A stretch of 41,701 nucleotides of DNA, from the NCBI GenBank assembly GCA_034429695.1, contig DAOUGC010000238.1:1-41701 (forward strand), written 5' to 3'. Below the pieces are notes generated by a model. The model saw only the letters and a list, made by a program, of their open reading frames with translations. It was not told the origin of the DNA and made no database searches. Shown here one piece after another: positions 16,130 through 23,143 of the stretch. Source of the DNA: DAOUGC01 sp034429695. Its GTDB lineage: Bacteria; Chloroflexota; Anaerolineae; Anaerolineales; Anaerolineaceae. The first letter of the stretch is position 1. Every line of letters starts with the position of its first letter. The position numbers were made by a program, and so were the translations under genes.

Positions 16130-16649
16130 CCGTTCTCCGGCACAATGGTTGTCGCAGGTTAACATCCGTCACTGCAGGCAGGAGGATCTGCCCGCACTGG
16201 AATGGGATGGAGAATTCACCCACTTCAGGAGGGTGTATGCCGAGGCATACCAACGCCAATTGTACGGGTTGTCGGTATTGTGGGTGGCAGAACACGAAGA
16301 AGCTGGCGTTATTGGCCAGGTGTTTGTGCAACTAAAAACCGACCGTCGCGAGCTGGCAGACGGCGTGATCCGCGGCTACCTGTACTCGTTTCGCATCAGA
16401 CCGGAATATCGATCAATGGGTCTGGGCAGCGCCATGCTGCAGGTGCTGGAGGATGACCTGTCACAGCGCGGTTTCCGCTTTGTCACCCTGAATGTTGCCA
16501 AGGACAATGACCGTGCCAGGGAGCTTTATCTGCGCAGGGGGTATCGGGTGGTTGCCCATGAACCAGGCAAATGGTCTTATTATGATCACGAAGGCCGCCT
16601 GCATCACATGCTGGAGCCGGCCTGGCGCATGGAGAAACGGCTGGGTTAA
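16116..16649 (+). CDS. GNAT-family N-acetyltransferase
   Basis: Acetyl-CoA-dependent acetyltransferase of 177 residues. Motif A, which binds the pantetheine and pyrophosphate of acetyl-CoA, is RSMGLGSAM at about 99-107 after the SFRIRPEY strand. The downstream LNVAKDNDRARELYLRRGY is the classic motif B with the substrate-side Tyr. The start at 16116 is chosen because GGGAGG lies 8 nt upstream; the frame is open to 16089, but that start would ignore the ribosome binding site. It overlaps the end of the polymerase fusion gene by 14 nt, so the two genes are coupled. Substrate unknown. Its stop overlaps that of the convergent lipoprotein gene by 4 nt. Confidence 0.9.
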   Translation: METVSRSPAQWLSQVNIRHCRQEDLPALEWDGEFTHFRRVYAEAYQRQLYGLSVLWVAEHEEAGVIGQVFVQLKTDRRELADGVIRGYLYSFRIRPEYRSMGLGSAMLQVLEDDLSQRGFRFVTLNVAKDNDRARELYLRRGYRVVAHEPGKWSYYDHEGRLHHMLEPAWRMEKRLG

Positions 16650-17284
16650 GGCGCAGTCAGCGCGGCGAACAGATCAGCGCCGTGATAATTTTGTTCCAGC
16701 AGTCCCATCATCTGGCTTCCCATAAACCCAACTGCCACATCGCCCATGGGCGAAACAAAGCGCATGCTCACATTGCCAATCCCGCCGCCTTCGTAAATAT
16801 CCGCTGGGACGTTCAATGCCACCCTGAAACATTTCTCTGCCCAGTCACCCAGGCTGGTGGTATCCTCAATGTTGTCCACATTCACCTGCAGCACCAGGTC
16901 AGTCTGCATTGCAGCAAAATACTCCACTTCATTGGTCTCGGCATTGATGCAGTTTTCACCGTAAGCCAGTGCAGTTACATGGACCTTATCGTAACCGGCT
17001 TCCTGCATGGCCACCTGCAAATGCGCCGTCGTCTCAGGCGCTTCCCTGGTTGACCACACAAAAGCGCACAGCGGTGAATCCTCAATAACCTCAGGGGTGA
17101 TGGTGGGAAAGTCAAAGGAGAAAGTGGGACTGGGTTGCGCTGTGAGGGTAAGCCCCATTTCTGCCGTCGCCAGCAGGAATGCCAGTTCTTCCTCATCGGG
17201 TTGGGCGGCAGGTGCGTTGCCAGGCAGGCTGCACCCGGCGATCAACACAGTCAAAATGATCAAGATGCGGTACATCACCTTCAT
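16646..17284 (-). CDS. Predicted lipoprotein of unknown function
   Basis: A 212-residue secreted protein. The signal peptide (KVMYRILIILTVLIAGC) ends in the lipobox LIAGC with the lipidated Cys at about residue 18, so it should be anchored to the outer face of the cytoplasmic membrane. A Ser/Thr/Pro-rich linker follows to about residue 70, then a folded domain with two Cys (LCAFVW and GENCINAETNE) and a third (EKCFRVAL). I do not recognise the family. Regulation is visible: minus-strand promoter TTGACT-17-TATTAT at 17326-17354 and GGGAG 7 nt before the ATG. It diverges from the EF-G paralogue. Confidence 0.8.
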   Translation of the reverse strand: MKVMYRILIILTVLIAGCSLPGNAPAAQPDEEELAFLLATAEMGLTLTAQPSPTFSFDFPTITPEVIEDSPLCAFVWSTREAPETTAHLQVAMQEAGYDKVHVTALAYGENCINAETNEVEYFAAMQTDLVLQVNVDNIEDTTSLGDWAEKCFRVALNVPADIYEGGGIGNVSMRFVSPMGDVAVGFMGSQMMGLLEQNYHGADLFAALTAP

Positions 17285-17325
17285 GGAATGCTCCCTATTT
17301 TCGCGAAGGGTAATGACTCCCTGTT

Positions 17326-17354
17326 ATAATATGAGATTGTTGGCAGAAAGTCAA
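17326..17354 (-). promoter_or_regulatory. Promoter of the lipoprotein gene
   Basis: On the minus strand TTGACT (17349-17354), 17-nt spacer, TATTAT (17326-17331). It predicts a leader of about 35 nt before the ATG at 17284. Confidence 0.65.
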
Positions 17355-17395
17355 AAGGACAAGCGTCCATGGAAGTCTCCACGCTGGTTGGCGCT

Positions 17396-17424
17396 TTGAC
17401 AAGACCGGCAACTTCCTTTAAAAT
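17396..17424 (+). promoter_or_regulatory. Promoter of the EF-G paralogue
   Basis: Perfect -35 TTGACA at 17396-17401, 17-nt spacer, -10 TAAAAT at 17419-17424, 41 nt before the ATG. It is one of the strongest-looking promoters in the window and lies back to back with the lipoprotein promoter. Confidence 0.75.
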
Positions 17425-17465
17425 AAGGTTTCCAGATATCATGCCTCCAAAGAAGGATCCCGTTC

Positions 17466-19535
17466 ATGAAAGAATATACAGCCGAGTTTATTCGAAACGT
17501 TGCGCTTGCGTCCCATAGCAGCTCTGGCAAGACCATGCTGACGGAAGCATTTCTTCATGCCACCGGCGCAACCACACGTTTGGGCAAGGTCGAGGATGGA
17601 ACCACCACCTCCGACTATGATGAGGAAGAAGTTCGTCGTGGCATTTCCATTTATTCAACTGTAAACCCGGTGGAATATCACGATGTAAAAATCAACGTCA
17701 TCGACACCCCAGGGTACAACGATTTTATTGGCGAAATGATTTCTGCGCTGCGTGTCGCGGACAGCGCCGTGATCCTGCTGGACTCGGTCTCCGGTCGCGA
17801 AGTTGGCACCGAACTGGCCTGGGATTACTGCAACCGGTTTAAACTGCCCCGCCTGCTGGTGGTCAACAAGATGAACCGCGATAATGCCAATTTCCAGAAA
17901 TCACTGGCCACCATGGAAGAGTTCTCCGATATCCGCCTCATTCCCATTCAGTTGCCGTGGGGTGAGAAAGCTGATTTCCAGGGTGTGATCGACCTGCTGA
18001 CCATGAAAGCCTACAAGGGCGATGGCAAGACCGTGGTCGATATTCCCGCCGACATGCAGGCAGCCGCTGAAGAAGCCCGCGGACGGCTGGTGGAAGCCGC
18101 CGCCGAGGGTGAGGATGCCCTGCTGGAGAAGTATCTGGAAAGCGGTGAACTGACCAACGAAGAAGTGATGCGCGGTCTGAAAGCAGTTGTGAACAGCCTG
18201 AACTTCGTACCCGTCCTGGTGTCCGCTGGTTCTGCTGAAATCGGCGTCCTGCCCCTGCTGGATGCGATCATCACCTTGCTGCCTTCTCCCAAAGACGTGC
18301 CCCCGGCTGTGGCACAGGGTAAAAACGGCGAAGAAACCCTCACCGCTTCTGACAGCGGCCCGTTGGCTGTGTATGTCTGGAAGACCACGGCCGATCCCTT
18401 TGTGGGCAAACAGACCTACTTCCGCGTATACTCCGGTTCAGTTGCAGCCGACAGCCGCCTGTGGAACAGTGTCACCAGCAACGAAGAACGCTTTGGCACG
18501 CTGTACATCCCTCGCGGCAAGGAAACCCTGCAGGTGAAGAATATTCACGCCGGCGACCTGGGCATGGTTGCCAAGCTGGGTGAGACTTACACCGGCAACA
18601 CCATGTGCGACAAAGCCCATCCCCTGACCCTGCCCGTGCCTGAATACCCCACCGCTTTGTTCCGCGTGGCGGTCTTCCCCAAGACCCAGGCCGATTCCAC
18701 CAAGATCAGCCCCACCCTCACCCGCCTGTGCGAAGAGGATCTTACCCTCACCTGGCGCAATGAACCCTCCACCCGTCAGACCATTCTGCAGGGTATGGGC
18801 GATCAGCACATCGAAGTCGCCATTCGCCGCGCCGAATCCAAGTTCCAGGTCAACCTGACCACCGAAGTTCCGCGCATCCCCTATCAGGAAGCCATCACCG
18901 GCAAGGGCCAGGCCATGTACCGCCATAAGAAACAAACCGGTGGTTCGGGTCAATTCGGTGAAGTTCACCTGCGGGTTGAGCCTTACGATGGTGAGTTTGA
19001 GATCGTCAACGACATCTTTGGCGGCGCCATCTCCAGTAGCTACATTCCTGCCATTGAAAAGGGCATTCGCAACGTCATGCGCGAGGGCATCCTGGCTGGC
19101 TACCCGATCAACGCCATCCGCGTCTCGGTATTCGACGGCAAGGAACACCCCGTTGACAGCAAGCCCATCGCCTTTGAAATCGCTGGACGTGAAGCCTTCA
19201 AACTGGCTTTCCAGGACTCAAACCCTGTATTGCTTGAGCCGATCATGATGGTGCGTGTGATTGTGCCGGAAGCCAACATGGGCGACGTGCTGGGTGATAT
19301 GAACACCCGCCGCGCGCGCGTGATGGGCATGGAAACCGAACGCGGCCGCAGCATTGTGTCCGCCACCGTTCCGCTGGCCGAAATGCAGCGCTACACCACC
19401 CAGTTGCGCTCCATGACTGGTGGGCGCGGTATCTTCAGCATGGAGTTCGACCACTATGAAGTGGTTCCGGCTCACATTACCGCTGAAATCGTTGCCCAGC
19501 GCCAGAAGGAACTGGCTGCCCGTCACGAAGAGTAG
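17466..19535 (+). CDS. Elongation factor G-like GTPase (EF-G paralogue)
   Basis: A 689-residue translational GTPase with the five-domain EF-G layout: G domain about 1-280, domain II with a KTTADPFVGKQTYFRVYSG start, domain III (GMGDQHIEVAIRR), domain IV (GGSGQFGEVHLRVEP) and domain V (EPIMMVRVIVPEANMGDVLGDMNTRR). The G motifs deviate from canonical EF-G: G1 is SHSSSGKT rather than AHIDAGKT, G2 is RGISI (58-62) with Ser for Thr, G3 DTPG is normal, and G4 is NKMN (134-137) instead of NKxD. This places it with the EF-G2/FusA2-like paralogues rather than the housekeeping factor. It stands alone, not in a str operon (no rpsL, rpsG or tuf nearby). A strong promoter precedes it and a strong terminator follows. 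Confidence 0.88.
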   Translation: MKEYTAEFIRNVALASHSSSGKTMLTEAFLHATGATTRLGKVEDGTTTSDYDEEEVRRGISIYSTVNPVEYHDVKINVIDTPGYNDFIGEMISALRVADSAVILLDSVSGREVGTELAWDYCNRFKLPRLLVVNKMNRDNANFQKSLATMEEFSDIRLIPIQLPWGEKADFQGVIDLLTMKAYKGDGKTVVDIPADMQAAAEEARGRLVEAAAEGEDALLEKYLESGELTNEEVMRGLKAVVNSLNFVPVLVSAGSAEIGVLPLLDAIITLLPSPKDVPPAVAQGKNGEETLTASDSGPLAVYVWKTTADPFVGKQTYFRVYSGSVAADSRLWNSVTSNEERFGTLYIPRGKETLQVKNIHAGDLGMVAKLGETYTGNTMCDKAHPLTLPVPEYPTALFRVAVFPKTQADSTKISPTLTRLCEEDLTLTWRNEPSTRQTILQGMGDQHIEVAIRRAESKFQVNLTTEVPRIPYQEAITGKGQAMYRHKKQTGGSGQFGEVHLRVEPYDGEFEIVNDIFGGAISSSYIPAIEKGIRNVMREGILAGYPINAIRVSVFDGKEHPVDSKPIAFEIAGREAFKLAFQDSNPVLLEPIMMVRVIVPEANMGDVLGDMNTRRARVMGMETERGRSIVSATVPLAEMQRYTTQLRSMTGGRGIFSMEFDHYEVVPAHITAEIVAQRQKELAARHEE

Positions 19536-19557
19536 GTTCGTTCAACAGGTTATTCCA

Positions 19558-19588
19558 GGGCTGTCCGCACGGACAGCCCTTTTCTTTT
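19558..19588 (+). terminator. Rho-independent terminator after the EF-G paralogue
   Basis: Perfect inverted repeat GGGCTGTCC / GGACAGCCC with a 4-nt loop (19558-19579), followed by TTTTCTTTT at 19580-19588. Confidence 0.92.
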
Positions 19589-19621
19589 GACCGCGTCCGC
19601 TTTTGGACCATCAATTCACGG

Positions 19622-19627
19622 TATAAT
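19622..19627 (+). promoter_or_regulatory. -10 element for the LOG-family gene
   Basis: Perfect TATAAT 27 nt before the ATG at 19655, just downstream of the preceding terminator. No -35 hexamer close to consensus is seen at 16-18 nt spacing. GGGGA lies about 8 nt before the start. Confidence 0.45.
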
Positions 19628-19654
19628 TGACCAATTCCATTCAGGGGAACGACG

Positions 19655-20203
19655 ATGAACATCACCATTTTTGGCGGAGCACAACCCAAACCCGGGGAAC
19701 CGGTTTATCAAATGGCTTACGAGCTGGGCAAACACCTGGCAGGTGACGGGCACGTCGTGCTCACCGGTGGTTATATCGGAACCATGGAAGCCGCATCACG
19801 CGGTGCGGCTGAAGCCGGCGGACATGTTGTGGGGGTCACCTGTGCTGAAATTGAAGATTGGCGCAAGATAAAACCCAACGCCTGGGTGCTGGAAGAACGC
19901 CGCTTCGCTACTTTGAATGAACGCCTGGCAGCACTCATGGACCAGTCCGACCTGGCGATCGCCCTGCCTGGCGGGGTGGGCACACTGGTGGAAATCTCCC
20001 TGCTGTGGAACCGTATGATTATCCAATCCCTGCCTGCACGTCCGTTGATCCTGATAGGCGATGGCTGGCAGCAAGTGTTTACTGCTTTCCTGGAGACCCA
20101 GGGCGGTTTTGTACAGAAACATGACCGCGACCTGCTCCATTTTGCGCTCAGCGTGGATGAAGCCGTGGAACAGGTGCGCGCGTTTTGTAATCAAGGTCAT
20201 TAA
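19655..20203 (+). CDS. LOG-family (lysine decarboxylase-like fold) nucleotide phosphoribohydrolase
   Basis: A 182-residue Rossmann-fold protein. The LOG signature PGGVGTLVE is at 105-113, with the upstream TGGYIGTMEAASRGAAEAGG (37-56) that contributes the phosphate-binding loop. Members of this group cleave nucleoside 5'-monophosphates at the N-glycosidic bond, the last step of cytokinin-type activation in plants; in bacteria the role is usually unknown. The sequence is closest in style to the TIGR00725 subgroup, in which the second Arg-containing motif is less conserved. It is followed by proS 32 nt downstream and may be cotranscribed with it. Confidence 0.85.
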   Translation: MNITIFGGAQPKPGEPVYQMAYELGKHLAGDGHVVLTGGYIGTMEAASRGAAEAGGHVVGVTCAEIEDWRKIKPNAWVLEERRFATLNERLAALMDQSDLAIALPGGVGTLVEISLLWNRMIIQSLPARPLILIGDGWQQVFTAFLETQGGFVQKHDRDLLHFALSVDEAVEQVRAFCNQGH

Positions 20204-20235
20204 TCCCTCATTCCATTTACTCTTTCAAGGTGCAC

Positions 20236-21669
20236 ATGGCAGAAGAAAAACTCCCCACTCGCAGTGAAAATTTTTCTGAATGGTATAACCAGGTGGTGCA
20301 GCGGGCTGAACTGGCTGATTATTCGCCTGTCAAGGGCTGCATGGTCATCCGCCCATATGGTTGGGCGCTATGGGAATACATTCAGAAGGACCTCGACCGC
20401 CGCTTTAAAGAAACCGGCCATGTGAACGCAGCTTTCCCGTTGTTCATTCCCATGTCTTTCCTTGAGAAGGAAAAGGAGCATGTCGAAGGCTTTGCCCCCG
20501 AGCTGGCAGTGGTCACCATTGGCGGCGGCAAGGAACTGGAAGAACCCCTGGTGGTGCGTCCCACCTCAGAGACCATCATCGGGCACATGTACTCCAAATG
20601 GATCAAGTCTTACCGCGACCTGCCTGTATTGATCAATCAGTGGGCCAACGTGGTACGCTGGGAGATGCGCACGCGCCTGTTCCTGCGCACGCTTGAATTC
20701 TACTGGCAGGAGGGTCACACCGCCCACGCCACGTACGAAGAAGCCGAGGAGGAAACCCTGCGCATTCTGGATGTTTACACCCGCTTCGCCAGGGACACGG
20801 CTGCGGTTCCGGTTCTGCCCGGGTTAAAGAGTGAAACCGAGAAATTTGCCGGCGCACTTCATTCCTATTCCATCGAAGCCATGATGGGCGACACGCGCGC
20901 GCTGCAGGCGGGCACATCCCACAACCTGGGTCAGAACTTCGCCAAAGCCTTTGATATTCAATACCTCGACACCGCCAACCAGCTACAACATTGTTGGACG
21001 ACTTCGTGGGGTGTATCCACACGTTTTGTCGGTGCTATTATCATGACCCACGGTGACGACCAGGGTCTGGTGTTGCCGCCCAAACTGGCCCCCTACCAGG
21101 TGGTGATCGTGCCGATCTTCAAAAATGATGCCGAACAATCCCTGGTCATGCCTGTGGTGGATGAAGTTCGCAAAGCACTGGGCGATCTGCGCGTCAAAGT
21201 GGACGACCGCACCGAGGTCACTCCCGGTTTCAAGTTCAATGACTGGGAATTGCGCGGTGTACCCCTGCGCATCGAAATTGGACCAAAAGACGTACAAAAC
21301 CGTACAGTCATGACCGCCCGCCGTGACATGCCCGGCCGTCCTGGTAAAGCCATCATCTCCATGGACAACCTCGATCAGCAGATCAAAGCCCTGCTGGACG
21401 AGATCCAGGCTTCACTACTCAGGCGCGCCACTGAATTCCGCGACGCCAACATTCACCCCGCCGAAAACTATGCCGATCTGGTACAGGTGGTGCAAAACGG
21501 CTGGGCGCATGTATGGTGGTGCGGCAGCAAGGAATGTGAGGCAAAGGTAAAGGAAGAAACCAAAGCCACCACGCGCTGCATTCCACTCACCCAACCTGAA
21601 GGCCACGGGGTGTGCGCCATCTGCGGGCAGCCTGCCAGTAAAAAAGTGTATTTCTCACGCGCCTACTAG
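20236..21669 (+). CDS. proS: Prolyl-tRNA synthetase (archaeal/eukaryote-like type)
   Basis: Charges tRNA-Pro with proline. The 477-residue protein is the short form without the bacterial editing insertion: motif 1 region PYGWALWEYI, motif 2 RWEMRTRLFLRTLEFYWQEGHTAH, motif 3 GDDQGLVLPPKLAP, the anticodon-binding domain (YQVVIVPIF to VDDRTEVTPGFKFNDWELRGVPLRIEIGPKD) and a C-terminal domain with a Cys-rich zinc-binding stretch (CGSKECEAK, then CAICGQPA) ending in a Tyr-rich tail. This architecture is also common in Thermus and several other bacterial groups, so it is not by itself evidence of recent transfer. ATG 20236 is preferred over the GTG two codons upstream. A terminator follows the stop closely. 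Confidence 0.95.
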   Translation: MAEEKLPTRSENFSEWYNQVVQRAELADYSPVKGCMVIRPYGWALWEYIQKDLDRRFKETGHVNAAFPLFIPMSFLEKEKEHVEGFAPELAVVTIGGGKELEEPLVVRPTSETIIGHMYSKWIKSYRDLPVLINQWANVVRWEMRTRLFLRTLEFYWQEGHTAHATYEEAEEETLRILDVYTRFARDTAAVPVLPGLKSETEKFAGALHSYSIEAMMGDTRALQAGTSHNLGQNFAKAFDIQYLDTANQLQHCWTTSWGVSTRFVGAIIMTHGDDQGLVLPPKLAPYQVVIVPIFKNDAEQSLVMPVVDEVRKALGDLRVKVDDRTEVTPGFKFNDWELRGVPLRIEIGPKDVQNRTVMTARRDMPGRPGKAIISMDNLDQQIKALLDEIQASLLRRATEFRDANIHPAENYADLVQVVQNGWAHVWWCGSKECEAKVKEETKATTRCIPLTQPEGHGVCAICGQPASKKVYFSRAY

Positions 21670-21678
21670 ACACCGTTT

Positions 21679-21723
21679 CATCAGGGAGGGGATGGATGCT
21701 CCATTCCCTCCCTGATGGGTTTT
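21679..21723 (+). terminator. Rho-independent terminator after proS
   Basis: 12-bp perfect stem CATCAGGGAGGG (21679-21690) / CCCTCCCTGATG (21706-21717) with a 15-nt loop and a short T-run at 21720-21723. The next start codon is only 13 nt after the stem. Confidence 0.8.
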
Positions 21724-21729
21724 CCCACC

Positions 21730-22536
21730 ATGCCAGCCGTACAAATGGATCGTCTCAAAGCCCAGATCACGCAACTCTCCTGGCAGTTTACCCAGCCAGT
21801 GGAGTATCGGCGCAGTCTGCATGATTTTATGGAGCAATATTCTGAACGGGTTTACCGCGCTGGCAGCGCTGTACAAAGCTCAAAAATGTACCGCTCGCAC
21901 CATCTGCCCCCATTGATCATGCGCCAACTGGAACTGGAATTGATCGTCCGCACCCGGGAAAACTCCGGCGCAGCATTGCTTCTGGCTGATGAACTCTGGC
22001 AGGATGAATACGTGGAACCCCGACTGCTGGCCGGCTTTCTACTGGGACAGGCCGCGTTGGAGCCGGTGGATGAAGTCACCCGCCGCCTGCAAACCTGGTG
22101 CCAGCCCGCCGAGGAACGCACAGCACTGGCAAATTTGCTCGATCAGGGTTGTCTGCGCCTGCGCAACGAACGCACCGATATCTGGCTGGGATTGATCAGC
22201 GACTGGCTGGGCAATGCCTCTCCCAATGTTCAGGCAATGGGTATAAAAGCCATGTTGCCAGCCGTCAAAGACCGCGATTGGGAAAACCTTCCCCCCATCT
22301 ATCAGGCGCTCACTCCAATGCTGGTGGTATCACCACTCAAAAACCAGAATGAACTGCAGGAAGTGCTTATCGCCCTTGCCCGTCGCTCTCCGCGGGAAAC
22401 CGTTTTCACCCTGCGCCAGATGCTTTCCAACACCACCCGGCCCGATCTCTTCCGATTGGTACGGCGCTGCCTGCCTTCCTTCCCGCAACAGGCACAGGAG
22501 TCATTAAGCGCCGTATTGAAGAACGCCCCCATGTGA
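21730..22536 (+). CDS. AlkD-like DNA alkylation-repeat (HEAT-like) protein
   Basis: A 268-residue, almost entirely helical protein made of HEAT-like repeats. The segment LLLADELWQDEYVEPRLLAGFLLG (about 78-101) and similar helix pairs later (DIWLGLISDWLGNASPNVQAMGIKAML) are what is seen in the AlkD/DNA-alkylation-repeat superfamily, which removes N3- and N7-alkylpurines without base flipping. I cannot verify the catalytic Trp/Asp positions, so it may be a structural relative. The frame is open from 21715, but that start lies inside the proS terminator. I prefer ATG 21730, or possibly ATG 21745, and neither has a good ribosome binding site. Confidence 0.7.
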   Translation: MPAVQMDRLKAQITQLSWQFTQPVEYRRSLHDFMEQYSERVYRAGSAVQSSKMYRSHHLPPLIMRQLELELIVRTRENSGAALLLADELWQDEYVEPRLLAGFLLGQAALEPVDEVTRRLQTWCQPAEERTALANLLDQGCLRLRNERTDIWLGLISDWLGNASPNVQAMGIKAMLPAVKDRDWENLPPIYQALTPMLVVSPLKNQNELQEVLIALARRSPRETVFTLRQMLSNTTRPDLFRLVRRCLPSFPQQAQESLSAVLKNAPM

Positions 22537-22562
22537 ATTGGACTAATTTATTCCACAATACC

Positions 22563-22591
22563 TTCACGCTTGTCAGCGTTACTGGTATAAT
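22563..22591 (+). promoter_or_regulatory. rpsO promoter
   Basis: TTCACG at 22563-22568, 17-nt spacer, perfect TATAAT at 22586-22591. The predicted start is near 22598, giving an 80-nt leader before rpsO. Within that leader GGTCCT and AGGACT (22605-22635) can pair as a short hairpin, a possible site for S15 autoregulation (inference). Confidence 0.65.
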
Positions 22592-22679
22592 TGCACCATT
22601 GACTGGTCCTGACTGTGGTTCACAAGGACTGCGGTTATGGAGACCTGCAAAAATATATCCGAATGGAGTAGCATACGTC

Positions 22680-22952
22680 ATGTCACTGACAAAAGAACAA
22701 AAAACCCAATTGATCAGCGATCACCGCGTCCACGAAACCGACACCGGTTCACCGGAAGTGCAGATCGCCATGCTCACCAAACGCATCCTGACCCTCACCG
22801 ATCACCTGCGCGCCAACAAGCACGATGAATCATCGCGCCGCGGCCTGCTCAAGATGGTGGGTCAGCGCCGCCGGTTGCTGGCTTACCTGCGCCGAAAGGA
22901 CCCCCAGCGGTTCCTGGCGCTTGTCGAGCGGTTGAACCTCCGCCAGCGATAG
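22680..22952 (+). CDS. rpsO: 30S ribosomal protein S15
   Basis: A 90-residue protein with the full S15 signature: HETDTGSPEVQIAMLTKRI (about 18-36), then LTDHLRANKHDESSRRGLLKMVGQRRRLLAYL and the C-terminal RRLxYLRR-type helix. It binds 16S rRNA helices 20-22 during early platform assembly. The start ATG at 22680 has GGAG 11 nt upstream; the frame is open upstream to 22533 but that part is not S15. It precedes pnp, the widely conserved rpsO-pnp order, with a strong terminator between them. Confidence 0.98.
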   Translation: MSLTKEQKTQLISDHRVHETDTGSPEVQIAMLTKRILTLTDHLRANKHDESSRRGLLKMVGQRRRLLAYLRRKDPQRFLALVERLNLRQR

Positions 22953-22964
22953 TGTTTGCCTGTC

Positions 22965-23004
22965 ATCGGGTAGATGGAGAAAGGCTTCCATCTACCCGAT
23001 TTTT
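22965..23004 (+). terminator. Rho-independent terminator between rpsO and pnp
   Basis: 14-bp perfect stem ATCGGGTAGATGGA (22965-22978) / TCCATCTACCCGAT (22987-23000), 8-nt loop, then TTTT. This should end most rpsO transcripts, so pnp needs read-through or its own promoter in 23005-23143, where I see no consensus promoter. Confidence 0.93.
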
Positions 23005-23143
23005 ATCAATCAGGTTTTGGTTCTTGCATCTTATTCGACCCCTCCGGTTGGGAATTGAAAGGGGTTGAGGAACTGACAATTGATCTTCCTCAGTTGCTTT
23101 CAGTCCCTGACCGTGTTAGAGGGGAAACAAAGGGATTAGGAAA

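Noticed and set aside
18438..19148. 236-codon minus-strand ORF opposite the EF-G paralogue
   Set aside because: Complement of conserved EF-G domains, Gly/Asp/Val-rich without recognisable domains; a shadow ORF.
20236..21669. Horizontally acquired archaeal proS
   Set aside because: The short archaeal/eukaryote-like ProS type is widespread in several bacterial phyla, and the gene shows no compositional difference from its surroundings by eye.
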